A DNA stretch of 64,000 bases from Candidatus Electrothrix rattekaaiensis (lineage in GTDB: Bacteria > Desulfobacterota > Desulfobulbia > Desulfobulbales > Desulfobulbaceae), in the NCBI GenBank assembly GCA_032595675.1, contig JAVQMD010000001.1:1892640-1956639 (forward strand). The letters are read 5' to 3'. How positions within the stretch are numbered: position 1 is the first letter of the stretch; every line of letters starts with the position of its first letter. The notes under the pieces were generated by a model. The model was not told where the DNA came from. It ran no database searches and worked only from the letters and a program-made list of their open reading frames with translations. The translations under genes were made by a program, and so were the position numbers. Positions 1 through 9,221 of this stretch are shown one piece after another.

Positions 1-1064
1 GTGTACACCTTTCTCATTTTCAAATGCTCAGCTATTCTCTTGACAAAGTCATCCTCGTCATCGCAATAAACGATTTGTCCTTGCAGGACCAATCGGTATT
101 CATCGCTGATATGATCAAGGCAGGTAATCACAAGGCATTTATCATGATCAGCAGCAATCAAGCGATCTCGCTGCATTGCGTATTCCAGTAAAGAAAGATC
201 AAGCAGACTCCGTCTGAATTTTCCCTGAAAACGATTGCGCACATTCGTTTCCTGGGGATTTACTTGAATATTATGGGGAAGGTTCTCATGAGACATAGGG
301 CCTAGTCCATGTCTGGTCTGATAGGCCCTTGTGATCAGATATATTTCCGGCACATGATCTGCGCACAGGGAGAGGATATTATTTGTTCCGGTATTGGAAC
401 GAGTAACATGGGGGAAGAAACCGTAATGCTGATCAAGCAGAAGTCCTTGAGAGCCTTCATAGATATATTCGCTAAACGGCTCTGGGGGCATTCCTCTGCT
501 CATTCGAACCCAAGGGGGTCTGATGAGCACCGAGCAGCAATGTAAAAAATCCTCTAGATCAACATTGCTGGAATATTCGCTATAAAATTCCTTGATAAGT
601 TTAAGACGGGTTTCTAAAACCCAGGGGAAAAAAAGGTCGGCAAAGGTAAGAGAGTAGAAATGTTCCTCCCTGTTGATCGTAGCACCGACGCCAACGCCGC
701 AGCTGCCGTGGGGATGGTGCTGCTGATTATAACGGATATCATAAGGGGTTGTAACAGGGCATTCCGCATCAATATAGAGCAGAGGATCCACGCCTTTGTT
801 TAAGAGGACATCAAGTTCATTCACGATCCCTACGGGATCAATAGTGCAGAATTTTGCAAAATAACTGGGAACCCCCTGCAAGGTTCCTGAGCCAAAATTG
901 GAGAACACATGTCGAACACCGTTATGAACTACCGTGTGACCGGCCTGCTGGCCTCCTGAAAAACGGATAACCAAAGGCCGTTCGGCATTTCGGCAAAGGT
1001 AGTCAGTAAACAGCCCTTTTCCCTCATCGCCGAACCCGGCCCCGATAACAGCTTTATGCCGCAT
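1..1064 (-). CDS. Adenylosuccinate synthetase-like protein, partial at C-terminus
   Basis: The reading frame opens at an ATG at 1064 and runs off the left window edge after about 354 codons. It is a divergent PurA: the N-terminus has FGDEGKG (residues 11-17, with the catalytic Asp13 kept), QAGHTV (His43), a GSCGVGVG loop where PurA has its GRGIGP loop, and later EGSQGLLLD and TRSNTGT. The family joins IMP and aspartate with GTP to make adenylosuccinate. The nucleotide-binding aspartate is retained, unlike phage PurZ enzymes, which carry a serine there. Whether this is the housekeeping PurA or a second divergent paralogue cannot be decided from the window. It lies 78 bp downstream of the VWA gene on the same strand. 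Confidence 0.8.
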   Translation of the reverse strand, partial: MRHKAVIGAGFGDEGKGLFTDYLCRNAERPLVIRFSGGQQAGHTVVHNGVRHVFSNFGSGTLQGVPSYFAKFCTIDPVGIVNELDVLLNKGVDPLLYIDAECPVTTPYDIRYNQQHHPHGSCGVGVGATINREEHFYSLTFADLFFPWVLETRLKLIKEFYSEYSSNVDLEDFLHCCSVLIRPPWVRMSRGMPPEPFSEYIYEGSQGLLLDQHYGFFPHVTRSNTGTNNILSLCADHVPEIYLITRAYQTRHGLGPMSHENLPHNIQVNPQETNVRNRFQGKFRRSLLDLSLLEYAMQRDRLIAADHDKCLVITCLDHISDEYRLVLQGQIVYCDDEDDFVKRIAEHLKMRKVY

Positions 1065-1142
1065 GAAAATTTAATACTCGTCGCAAGGAAGGAGAGAGAT
1101 GAAAATTGGAGTTTGTGAAGCCTTCCAATATAAAGAATCTAC

Positions 1143-1997
1143 TCAGAGGATAATCTCAGTCTTTGAAACCGAAGTAGTATCAGTTACTTCTGAGTCTCTA
1201 AGCGAAACATCAGTAATAATTTTTGGAAGAACCGTGGAAACATCTTCATGTTTTTCAAGAATAATAAGATGATCACCTAAGAGCTGCTGCCAGCCATCCA
1301 TCGTTTCCTGCATACTGCCAGCATAGGTCTGTTTTATATGCAGATGATAAACATGGTAGGACTCTCTGGCCTTGTCAAGCAAGGTGGCAGCGTGATATGA
1401 CGCATACTGCCCATCTCCCATAATAAGCCTGAGGTCATTGGCTGGAATATCAGGCAGGGTCGGCTCATCGCCGATGGTGAAAAGAAAACCCTTTTTCTTT
1501 CTTTTTTCAAAGCAGTCAATCGAAGTATGAAACGCAGCAAAATACCAAGCCAGCAGATAGCTTTCCCCTGTATTGCCCCCTCCCCCGCCTTCAAGATAAA
1601 CATTGGTTAGCCATTTATCCAGCAGGTCATCGCTGGATTCAAACTGCCCGACCTGCAAGGGACTTCGATCATATTCATGGTCACCGAGAGCAAGAAACAT
1701 GAGCTGCGGATCCTTTGTGCCGCTCTGGATAATCCTGCCCATAATTTTCGGCAACCCCTCTCTGACCAAATGATGGGGAATGGAGCCCATTGAACCGGTC
1801 ACATCCAGACCCAAGATAATGGCCACGGATTCGGGATGTTCCTCGGAATCTCTGGCTTCCCGTAGCTTGACGCCGTGCGGGTTCATAGCGCGGTTGATTT
1901 CCCGTTGCGAAAAAATCTCCCGAATAGATCGCGAGGAATATCCTTCCACCTCAGATCGTGCGGCTCGGTTATCGAGCGAGTAGCTCCCCATGCCCAT
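1143..1997 (-). CDS. von Willebrand factor A domain protein
   Basis: This is a 284-residue soluble protein without a signal peptide. A VWA fold is indicated by a hydrophobic beta strand leading into the MIDAS-like motif DVTGSMG at residues 65-71, a later LGDHEYDRSPLQ stretch and a TGES threonine candidate. VWA domains bind metal and partner proteins; no partner is obvious beyond the small upstream gene. The ATG at 1997 has a strong ribosome-binding site (GGAGG, nine bases upstream) that overlaps the stop of that gene, so the two are probably co-translated. The specific role is unknown. Confidence 0.8.
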   Translation of the reverse strand: MGMGSYSLDNRAARSEVEGYSSRSIREIFSQREINRAMNPHGVKLREARDSEEHPESVAIILGLDVTGSMGSIPHHLVREGLPKIMGRIIQSGTKDPQLMFLALGDHEYDRSPLQVGQFESSDDLLDKWLTNVYLEGGGGGNTGESYLLAWYFAAFHTSIDCFEKRKKKGFLFTIGDEPTLPDIPANDLRLIMGDGQYASYHAATLLDKARESYHVYHLHIKQTYAGSMQETMDGWQQLLGDHLIILEKHEDVSTVLPKIITDVSLRDSEVTDTTSVSKTEIIL

Positions 1998-1999
1998 GC

Positions 2000-2347
2000 T
2001 TATTTTCCTCCGAACAGATATTCATAACGCTGTCGAGCAATCTCAAGCGTTATTTCAGTATTCCGAATTTTGATACCCAGGTCAATATCCTTAGCCACAT
2101 ACTCCTCGCAGTTAAAATCACTAGCCAAAATCAGGCTCTGGGTTGAGGTCGGAGACAGATCAAGCATGTACTCCTGTTCCCGTTGCATTTTCTTTATGCT
2201 GATCTCAAGATCTTCTATTTTTCGTTTGTAAACCAGCTGGGTATCTTCAGCAATTGCCGTTGCCCGATCATCTCGAATCTCCCTGTTATTTCGTTTCAGG
2301 GAGTTAATAAAGGCCCCTGACAGCCCGTTATCCTCTTTTCCGTCCAT
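2000..2347 (-). CDS. Hypothetical coiled-coil protein paired with VWA gene
   Basis: This 115-residue charged protein has no signal peptide or membrane segment. The middle (about residues 35-60, KIEDLEISIKKMQREQEY) looks like a coiled coil. Its stop lies two bases from the VWA start, so the two form a translational pair and the products may interact. It starts 27 bp after the end of psd. I do not recognise a family. Confidence 0.6.
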   Translation of the reverse strand: MDGKEDNGLSGAFINSLKRNNREIRDDRATAIAEDTQLVYKRKIEDLEISIKKMQREQEYMLDLSPTSTQSLILASDFNCEEYVAKDIDLGIKIRNTEITLEIARQRYEYLFGGK

Positions 2348-2374
2348 TCCCGTCGAGCCTCCTCTCTTTTTGAA

Positions 2375-3052
2375 TCACCCCTGCTGCCGATTATCCGTGC
2401 CGATATCCGATGACATCCGCCCCAGCACAGTCTCACCGGCCCGGACCTTTCCCCCGACACGGACAGTCACCTCTGTTCTTTTGGGCAGATAGAGATCAAC
2501 CCGAGAGCCGAAACGGATCAAGCCATATCGCTGCCCGCCTGCAATGCGGTCGCCGGGCTCGGTCCAGCAGACAATGCGGCGGGCAATGAGTCCGGCAATC
2601 TGTACAGCAGCATATCGTTGCTGAGATTCAGTCGTGACGATCATGGCACAATGTTCGTTATGCAGGGCTGCCTGATGTTTATCAGCGGAATAAAATTTTC
2701 CCGGTTTAAACAGAATACGCTCAACAGTCCCGGCAAAAGGCACCCGATTAACATGCACATTAAAGACATTCATGAAAATTGAAACCCTGATAACCTCCTG
2801 CTGAAGAAAACGCTCATCAAACATTTCCTTCACGGCAATGACCTTGCCGTCTGCCGGACATATAATGGCATTTTTATCAGCAGGGAGGATGCGAGAGGGA
2901 TCACGGAAGAACCAAGTCACAAAAAATGTTGCCACGAGACCGAAAAAAGTTACAACGGTGTAGCCGAAAACAGCACAAATCAGGGTGACAAAGGCAGAGA
3001 ACAGGATAAACGGAAGCCCTTCCCGGGCAATGGGGATTTCAGGTTTTTTCAT
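2375..3052 (-). CDS. psd: Phosphatidylserine decarboxylase proenzyme, short archaeal type
   Basis: The enzyme decarboxylates phosphatidylserine to phosphatidylethanolamine at the inner membrane. The 225-residue length and two N-terminal hydrophobic segments (about residues 12-48) fit the short PSD-A class. RDPSR (50-54), CPADGKV (65-71), NVHVNR (98-103) and the self-cleavage site FGSRVDLYLP (Gly182-Ser183, where the pyruvoyl group would form) are visible. It follows ilvH by 220 bp but is separated from it by a strong terminator, so it likely has its own promoter. A pssA partner is not in the window. Confidence 0.92.
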   Translation of the reverse strand: MKKPEIPIAREGLPFILFSAFVTLICAVFGYTVVTFFGLVATFFVTWFFRDPSRILPADKNAIICPADGKVIAVKEMFDERFLQQEVIRVSIFMNVFNVHVNRVPFAGTVERILFKPGKFYSADKHQAALHNEHCAMIVTTESQQRYAAVQIAGLIARRIVCWTEPGDRIAGGQRYGLIRFGSRVDLYLPKRTEVTVRVGGKVRAGETVLGRMSSDIGTDNRQQG

Positions 3053-3171
3053 ACTGATTCTGATCTTGATATTGGTGGCGGGGATTTCCCGAATGATGAA
3101 GACAACGCTAACTCACGACTACTTATGCTTCATATCAAATTATTCTACTGGTAGTGCCTCAGTTTGTCAGT

Positions 3172-3213
3172 AAAAAAAAGAGGCATGACACACCCAACGG
3201 TGCATCATACCTC
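3172..3213 (-). terminator. Rho-independent terminator after ilvH
   Basis: On the minus strand a 14-bp stem (3180-3193 pairing with 3200-3213, three G-U wobbles) with a six-base loop is followed directly by eight T residues. It lies about 60 bp past the ilvH stop and should end the ilvBH transcript before psd. Confidence 0.85.
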
Positions 3214-3272
3214 ATAACAAACGCTTCTTTGCTGTGCCCCCCTGCAATCAGGGCACCACCACCACCGCGAGA

Positions 3273-3755
3273 CTATTTCTTTGGAGCACGAGCCATAGCA
3301 ATGGTACCGGTCCGAACAACCTCTTTAATGCCGATGGGACGAAACAGGTCAATCACGGCCTTGATCTTAGATTCAGGCCCTGTAATCTCAACTGCATAGG
3401 AAGTTGGGCTGACATCCACGACCTTGCCGCGAAAAATATCAATCACGCGAAGTACTTCGGCACGAGTATGCGACTCGGCCTTTACCCTGATAAGAACCAT
3501 TTCGCGTTCAACATATTCTCCTTCGCTGATGTCTGATACCTTGATAACGTCAATCAACTTATGAAGCTGTTTGGTGATCTGCTCAATAATGGCGTCACTG
3601 CCCCGGGTCACCAAAGTCAGGCTGGAGACCTTGGGATCAAGGGTTTCTGCCACGCAAAGGCTCTCAATATTAAAACCCCGACCGCTGAAAAGGCCTGTAA
3701 CTCGGGAAAGCGCACCGGGTTTATTCTGGAGTAAAACGGAAAGAGTATGTTTCAT
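3273..3755 (-). CDS. ilvH: Acetolactate synthase small (regulatory) subunit
   Basis: This 160-residue protein matches the usual length of IlvH/IlvN. It opens with an ACT domain (MKHTLSVLLQNKPGALSRV, then GLFSGRGFNIESL), followed by the C-terminal regulatory domain with GKVVDVSPTSYAVEITG. It binds IlvB and confers valine feedback on branched-chain amino acid synthesis. It lies 93 bp downstream of ilvB, with the terminator just behind it. ilvC, which often follows in related gene orders, is absent here. Confidence 0.95.
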   Translation of the reverse strand: MKHTLSVLLQNKPGALSRVTGLFSGRGFNIESLCVAETLDPKVSSLTLVTRGSDAIIEQITKQLHKLIDVIKVSDISEGEYVEREMVLIRVKAESHTRAEVLRVIDIFRGKVVDVSPTSYAVEITGPESKIKAVIDLFRPIGIKEVVRTGTIAMARAPKK

Positions 3756-3848
3756 TGGTTTAATCCTGTTCGAAATTTTCCGGAACCTAGAGATCCGAAT
3801 GTAATATCCGATCCTATAGGCTCCTGAAAGAAAGAAATTAATGTGATA

Positions 3849-5552
3849 TCAGACAAGCAGCATTTCCGTCGTGGCACCGCCAGCTGGAACCATAGGGAAA
3901 ACACACTCTTCACGCTTAATCGCAAAGTCCATAACCACGACTCTGTCCTTAATCGCCAGTGCCTCTTTGATGACCGGTTCAACTTCGCTCTTGGTCTTGG
4001 CACGCAGGCCAGCTGCACCGTAGGCCTTTGCCAACTCAACAAAATCAGGAGTGACCTCCATAACGGTTCCAGCATAGCGCTTATCATAAAACAGCTCCTG
4101 CCACTGACGAACCATACCAAGATAGTTATTATTGAGAATAGCAACCTTGACCGGTGTGTTGTACTGCTTGGCCGTGGCCAACTCCTGGATATTCATCTGA
4201 ATGGAGCCGTCCCCTGCAATATCAATAACCGTGGCATCCGGGAAAGCCATTTGGGCTCCAATGGCCGCAGGCAAACCAAAGCCCATTGTACCAAGTCCAC
4301 CAGAGCTGAGCAGATGGCGCGGCTTATTGAACTTATAGAACTGAGCAGCCCACATCTGATTCTGGCCTACTTCCGTGGAAATGATCGCATCCCCTCCAGT
4401 CAGACGGTTAATGGTCTCAATAACGTACTGAGGTTTGATGATCTCGCCTTCATCGACATAGGCAAGCGGGTGCTTGTCGTTCCACTCATTCACCTGATTA
4501 CGCCACGGCTGATACTTCTCTGCAAGGGACGTCATATCAACGTCCTTTTGGCTATTAAACCAAGCGTTCATTGCAGTGAGAGCGTGCTTACAATCAGCAA
4601 CAATGGGGATATCAACCACAACATTTTTTGAAATAGAGGTTGGATCAATATCAATATGGATAACCTTCGCATCAGGGGCAAACTTATCCAGACGACCCGT
4701 AATACGATCATCAAAGCGAGCACCCACTGCGATCAGCAGGTCGCTCTTGGCCACCATCATATTAGAGGCATAGGAACCGTGCATTCCCAGCATGCCCATA
4801 GACAGAGGATTGGTTCCCGGAAAGCCTCCTAGGCCCATCAGGGTCATGGTCACCGGAATCTGGGTTTTCTCGGCAAGCTCGGTCAATTCTTCGCTTGAAT
4901 TGGAAAGAATAACACCGCCGCCCACGTAGAGAACCGGACGCTTCGCCTCAATAATAGCCTGACAGGCCTTGGCAATCTGCCCAGGATGCGGTTCAACATG
5001 GGGCTGGTAGGTCCGCATACGGATCTCTTCGCGTTCCGGGAAGTCAACCAGCGAGCCGATAATATCTTTGGGCAGATCAACCAGAACCGGACCAGGGCGA
5101 CCAGAAGAAGCCAAGTAAAATGCCTCCCGAATCGTCGGGATAAGATCCTCGGGATTGCTGACCAAATAATTATGCTTGGTACAGGGACGGGTAATACCGA
5201 CAATGTCAACCTCCTGAAAGGCGTCATTGCCGATCAATGCTCTGGGCACCTGACCGGTAAACACGACAACAGGGATGGAATCCATATAGGCGGTGGCAAT
5301 ACCGGTCACGCCGTTGGTGGCTCCGGGACCAGAGGTCAGCAGGGCGACACCCACCTTTCCGCTGGCTCTGGCATAACCGTCCGCAGCGTGGACTGCTCCC
5401 TGTTCATGGCGAACCAGCAGATTCTTAATTGAAGAATTTGCCAATTCATCATACAGGTCAATGATTACACCGCCAGGAAAACCGAAAATGGTATCAACCC
5501 CTTCTTCCTGCAGACATTTTACAAAGGCTTGTGCACCTGTAATTTTGCTCAT
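3849..5552 (-). CDS. ilvB: Acetolactate synthase large (catalytic) subunit
   Basis: This 567-residue ThDP enzyme condenses two pyruvates to acetolactate, or pyruvate with 2-oxobutyrate. The N-terminal FGFPGGVIIDLYDEL is followed by the ThDP-activating glutamate in RHEQGAVHAADGYAR. A central FAD-type domain contains GARFDDRITG, and the C-terminal ThDP motif GDGSIQMNIQELATA ends near NNNYLGMVRQW. The ATG at 5552 is preceded by AAGGAAAGGA. It forms an operon with ilvH. Confidence 0.96.
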   Translation of the reverse strand: MSKITGAQAFVKCLQEEGVDTIFGFPGGVIIDLYDELANSSIKNLLVRHEQGAVHAADGYARASGKVGVALLTSGPGATNGVTGIATAYMDSIPVVVFTGQVPRALIGNDAFQEVDIVGITRPCTKHNYLVSNPEDLIPTIREAFYLASSGRPGPVLVDLPKDIIGSLVDFPEREEIRMRTYQPHVEPHPGQIAKACQAIIEAKRPVLYVGGGVILSNSSEELTELAEKTQIPVTMTLMGLGGFPGTNPLSMGMLGMHGSYASNMMVAKSDLLIAVGARFDDRITGRLDKFAPDAKVIHIDIDPTSISKNVVVDIPIVADCKHALTAMNAWFNSQKDVDMTSLAEKYQPWRNQVNEWNDKHPLAYVDEGEIIKPQYVIETINRLTGGDAIISTEVGQNQMWAAQFYKFNKPRHLLSSGGLGTMGFGLPAAIGAQMAFPDATVIDIAGDGSIQMNIQELATAKQYNTPVKVAILNNNYLGMVRQWQELFYDKRYAGTVMEVTPDFVELAKAYGAAGLRAKTKSEVEPVIKEALAIKDRVVVMDFAIKREECVFPMVPAGGATTEMLLV

Positions 5553-5935
5553 CGGATAATCCTTTCCTTGTTTTTAGGACGCCGGGCTGTGCCCGTACGC
5601 AGAGTCGATGACTCGTTCTTTTTCAGTAAATATATGAGAATTGGTTCGGAATATATAATTCATGAAAATCTCTGTCAAGGCGAAACAGGGCGTTGAAAGG
5701 ACTTTGCCGGTTTTTTCCGACCTAGGAAAGGGGGAAGGATAGATGACCCTTTTTCTTTATTTTACCTTTTTTAGACAGGAGGTTAACGTATATTACACCC
5801 TACTGAAGGGGCTTTCTGGGCAGAGAAAATTGCTTTACATTTTAGTCTTGATACACGTAAAATATGTACACTTTCTTTTCGTTGCCGCCCCTGAAATCCT
5901 CTTGAATCTCAAGAATCACAAAATATCACAAAATA
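5553..5935. other. Divergent intergenic region between ilvB and the DUF362 gene
   Basis: This 383-bp gap carries the ilvB promoter and leader on the minus strand. On the plus strand there is a possible promoter (TTTACA at 5834-5839, 18-bp spacer, TAAAAT at 5858-5863) about 70 bp before the DUF362 start. The plus-strand reading frame starting at 5743 has no family features and is not called. Confidence 0.4.
5650..5678 (-). promoter_or_regulatory. Sigma-70-type promoter of ilvBH
   Basis: The minus strand shows a perfect -35 TTGACA (5673-5678), a 17-bp spacer and -10 TATATT (5650-5655). This places the start of transcription about 90 nt before ilvB. The leader holds a short GAGTC/GACTC hairpin and a GC-rich GGGC-CAGCCC segment, but I see no clear leader peptide. 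Confidence 0.65.
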
Positions 5936-6904
5936 ATGTTGAAAATTTCCCCGGTCGCGCTCACAGCCTGTTCCGGTTATGATAAGCAGGCCCTTTCCCA
6001 AGCCCTTGACCGAGTTCTGACGACGCTTGAACTGCCGACCAACCTTCACTCCTCTGACGTGCTGCTGAAGCCGAACCTGATCAGTGCCAAGGCAGGACCG
6101 CTTGCCTGTACAGAAGGTGCCCTAATCTTGACTGTCGCTCGTCGGTTCCTTGACCAAGGTGCTCGGGTCGGCATTGGAGATTCACCGGCCTTTGGCACAG
6201 CAGCCTCAGTCCTTAAAAATCTTCACCTGCTTGACGAGCTGGCACACCTCGGTGTTCAGATTCGTTCGTTCAAACAAGGTATACCCACCGAACTTCCCGG
6301 CGGCGGACAGGCGGTCCTAGCCCGCGCCGCTTTGGAATGCGACCTGCTCGTTAATATGCCCCGAGTCAAGGCCCATGTTCAGGCTCGACTGACCATGGCC
6401 GTAAAAAACTATTTCGGCTGCCTTGTCGGCTTACGCAAGGCCTGGTGGCATATGGCCTATGGCGGAAACACGCCCTGTACAGAAAAAAGATTCTTTGACC
6501 GCCTTATCCGCATTCCGGCAGCCCTTCCCGCTTCGCTCAGTCTTATTGACGGCATTGTCGCCATGCACAGGAGCGGCCCCATGAACGGCACGCCCTACCC
6601 TTTATCAATCCTTGCGGCCTCGACCAATGCTGTGGCGGCGGACAGGGCTTTTCATGCCGTCCTTCGCGTTGATCCCCAGGATAGCCCGGTAATGGCAGCC
6701 TGCCAACGTGCCAATATGGATGGAGCAGCTCTTGCACAGCTGTCCTTTCCCTTAGCCAGACCGGAAGATCTTCAGATTGATGATTTTCAGGTTCCCGGCA
6801 TCCTCAACCCTGTTCGCTTTAATCCCTTCCGTTTTTTGAAAAGCAGCATCCGCAGGGTTTTCATGAACAACGACAGGTTATTAGAAAAAAATGACCACAA
6901 GTGA
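5936..6904 (+). CDS. DUF362 domain protein
   Basis: The 322-residue protein has the DUF362 layout: KPNLIS early, GDSPAFGTA (glycine-rich loop), then DLLVNMPRVKAHVQARLTMA and KNYFGCLVG, and LSLIDGIVAMHRSGPMNGTP. Members are found with or without ferredoxin domains; no Cys-rich ferredoxin part is present here. The biochemical role of the family is not settled. The chosen ATG lacks a strong Shine-Dalgarno sequence. It is alone on its transcript, or reads on towards fabL 194 bp later. Confidence 0.8.
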   Translation: MLKISPVALTACSGYDKQALSQALDRVLTTLELPTNLHSSDVLLKPNLISAKAGPLACTEGALILTVARRFLDQGARVGIGDSPAFGTAASVLKNLHLLDELAHLGVQIRSFKQGIPTELPGGGQAVLARAALECDLLVNMPRVKAHVQARLTMAVKNYFGCLVGLRKAWWHMAYGGNTPCTEKRFFDRLIRIPAALPASLSLIDGIVAMHRSGPMNGTPYPLSILAASTNAVAADRAFHAVLRVDPQDSPVMAACQRANMDGAALAQLSFPLARPEDLQIDDFQVPGILNPVRFNPFRFLKSSIRRVFMNNDRLLEKNDHK

Positions 6905-7098
6905 ACATAACCATTACTCTTGCAAAGACAATCACCGCAAGGTACATTCACTTGTAAATAATTTATGATAACAATCAGCACGGTCTGTTCTGACCTAAAC
7001 CGACTTCCGGTTTACTCCGACGCGATGAGGAAAAAACGGAGAAATAAACAGGTACCAGTGCTGAACCATTTCTTTTTTTTGCACAGGAGGTGAACTAG

Positions 7099-7851
7099 AT
7101 GTTTCAATTGCAGGGAAAAACAGCTCTCATTACCGGGGGGTCTCGGGGGATCGGGCGGGCAATCGCTGTGCGGCTGGCAGAGCACGGCGTCAATATTGTA
7201 GTAAACTATGTCCGGCACCGTCGAGATGCAGAAGAAACCGTTGCTGCCATTGAAAAATACGGCGTAGGCTGCCTTGCAATTAAGGCCAATGTTGCCAAGG
7301 AAGCAGACGTGCAGAGAATGTTCGACGAAATCCAAGGCACGTATAAGAGCATGGACATCTTGGTTTCCAATGCAGCCTCTGGAGTACTGAAACCGGCTAT
7401 GGAGCTCACCCAGCGTCATTGGGACTGGGCTATGGACATCAATGCCCGAGCCATGCTCACGCTAACCCAGCATGCTGTACCGATGATGCAGAACGGCGGG
7501 AGGATCCTGGGCGTATCCAGCCTCGGCGCAGTACGGGCTGTACCCAACTATACAGTGGTCGGTGCATCCAAGGCAGCCTTGGAATCGCTGGTGCGCCATC
7601 TTGCAGTGGAGCTCGGCCCCAAGGGTATTACCGTCAACACCATCAGTGCCGGTGTGGTGGATACTGATGCTCTGAAAAAATTTCCTAACCGTGATGAAAT
7701 CATCGGGCGCTCCCTTGAAATGACCCCGCTCGGTCGCCTGACCACCCCGGAAGATGTAGCAGACCTTGCTCTGTTTCTGTGCAGCGAGGGAGCTTCCATG
7801 ATCCACGGGCAGGCTGTGGTGGTTGACGGCGGCTACGCCATTCAAGGATAA
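7099..7851 (+). CDS. fabL: Enoyl-[acyl-carrier-protein] reductase III (FabL-type SDR)
   Basis: This 250-residue short-chain dehydrogenase catalyses the last reduction of fatty-acid elongation with NADPH. The Rossmann motif TGGSRGIG (12-19) and NAASGVL are present. The catalytic pair is Tyr151-(x6)-Lys158 (YTVVGASK), the enoyl-reductase spacing, in contrast to YxxxK of ordinary SDRs. Overall sequence order, including HWDWAMDINA and DTDALKKFPNR, closely recalls Bacillus FabL. An excellent ribosome-binding site (GGAGG) precedes the ATG. Confidence 0.88.
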   Translation: MFQLQGKTALITGGSRGIGRAIAVRLAEHGVNIVVNYVRHRRDAEETVAAIEKYGVGCLAIKANVAKEADVQRMFDEIQGTYKSMDILVSNAASGVLKPAMELTQRHWDWAMDINARAMLTLTQHAVPMMQNGGRILGVSSLGAVRAVPNYTVVGASKAALESLVRHLAVELGPKGITVNTISAGVVDTDALKKFPNRDEIIGRSLEMTPLGRLTTPEDVADLALFLCSEGASMIHGQAVVVDGGYAIQG

Positions 7852-7888
7852 AAAGGGAGAAAGGGAGAACAAACAGCAAAAAATTGTA

Positions 7889-7926
7889 TCCGAATCGTAT
7901 TTGAATCGTATCTGAATCGTATTCTC
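7889..7926. repeat. Three 11-bp TATYTGAATCG tandem repeats
   Basis: The spacer after fabL contains three near-identical 11-bp units built on GAATCGTAT. The same GAATCGTAT word recurs in the 23-bp array near 23.9 kb. Confidence 0.7.
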
Positions 7927-8051
7927 TCATTGATTTATCGATTTAAAAACAGGCATCTGCTCCCCGCACCATATCCTTCAACGTGCCGGGAGCAATATCC
8001 TGCAATACTCACTGCCCTGACAGACAGGAACCATACGACTGAATGGATTGA

Positions 8052-8519
8052 ATGGATCTCACACTTACCTCGCCAGCCCTGCTTTTTCCGGCAATTTCCC
8101 TTCTACTGGTGGCTTATACCAACCGTTTCAAAACAATCAGTGAGCGCATTCGCTCTCTGCATGCTCAATATTCGCAAACCCCCACTGATATAATCGTCGG
8201 ACAGATCCGAACCCTACGCAAACGGGTATATCTGATCAGGAATATGCAGGCCTGCGGCGTGGCCAGTTTTTTCCTTTGCGTGCTCTGTTTATTCACCCTG
8301 TTTACAGGAAGTCTGTTTTGGGGCAAGCTGATCTTCAGCACCAGCCTTGTCCTGTTGATGTTTTCCCTTATCCTCTCCTTTTGGGAGATCCTCTTGTCAG
8401 TGCAGGCTCTTGAAATGCAACTCAGTGATATAGAGAAACACCTCCCTAAGAAAAATTACTCCTTTCCCAACGGCAAGAACATTACCACGAGGTTTCGCAA
8501 TAAAATAAAAGAAGAATAG
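8052..8519 (+). CDS. DUF2721 membrane protein
   Basis: This 155-residue protein has an N-terminal SPALLFPAISLLLVAYTNRF segment typical of DUF2721, then a basic stretch, two further hydrophobic helices (about residues 70-118) and a charged tail. It is an inner-membrane protein of unknown function. It is 12 bp upstream of the CDP-alcohol phosphatidyltransferase gene, which suggests a link to the membrane lipid genes. Confidence 0.75.
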   Translation: MDLTLTSPALLFPAISLLLVAYTNRFKTISERIRSLHAQYSQTPTDIIVGQIRTLRKRVYLIRNMQACGVASFFLCVLCLFTLFTGSLFWGKLIFSTSLVLLMFSLILSFWEILLSVQALEMQLSDIEKHLPKKNYSFPNGKNITTRFRNKIKEE

Positions 8520-8531
8520 GAGGACAGCGCG

Positions 8532-9221
8532 ATGGAACACTTTAGAGGCGACAAAAAAGTCGGTCATTCCCTCTTAACCGGCCCGGAAACGCGGCTGAAA
8601 AACTGGGCGGTTCCCAGAATTCCGCCTGAAATTGAAACCTACCACCTCACCTTTACCACCTTGCTCTGGAGCTTCATCAATATTCTTATCGGATTTGAGG
8701 CAAAAGAGCATCTCGACCTGCTCTGGCTGGTCTCCCTGATGATCCTGCTCCAATACCTGACCGACCTGTTCGACGGTGAGCTGGGTCGTCAGCGGGACAC
8801 CGGCCTGATCAAATGGGGCTTTTACATGGATCATTTCCTGGACTACATCTTTCTCTGCTCTCTGGTCTTTGTCGGCTATATGATCTCACCTGTCGGACTG
8901 GAAATCTGGTACTTTGCCCTGCTGGTCATCCTGGGCGGATTCATGGTCAACTCCTTTCTGGCCTTTGGTGCCACCAATGAATTTCAGATCTACCATTACG
9001 GCATCGGCCCCACAGAGATGCGGGTTGTCTTTATCCTGATCAACACCTTTATCATCTCTTTTGGCACGGACTCTTTCAACATTCTTTTGCCTCTCACCGT
9101 GATCCTCTGTTTTATCGGCCTGCTGATCAATACCCTCCAGGTTCATGGGAGGCTCTGGCAATATGATATGCAGGTCAAGGGGCTGCAACAGGAAAAAATA
9201 CGCAAGGAGAAGGAGGGATGA
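8532..9221 (+). CDS. CDP-alcohol phosphatidyltransferase family protein
   Basis: This 229-residue integral membrane protein has several hydrophobic helices. The family signature DxxDG..GR....G...D...D appears as DLFDGELGRQRD and, nine residues on, GFYMDHFLD. Such enzymes transfer a phosphatidyl or related group from a CDP-alcohol to a second alcohol. The canonical alanine of the AR pair is glycine here. The substrate cannot be told. AGGAGG precedes the ATG, and its stop overlaps the start of the next gene (ATGA). Confidence 0.8.
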   Translation: MEHFRGDKKVGHSLLTGPETRLKNWAVPRIPPEIETYHLTFTTLLWSFINILIGFEAKEHLDLLWLVSLMILLQYLTDLFDGELGRQRDTGLIKWGFYMDHFLDYIFLCSLVFVGYMISPVGLEIWYFALLVILGGFMVNSFLAFGATNEFQIYHYGIGPTEMRVVFILINTFIISFGTDSFNILLPLTVILCFIGLLINTLQVHGRLWQYDMQVKGLQQEKIRKEKEG

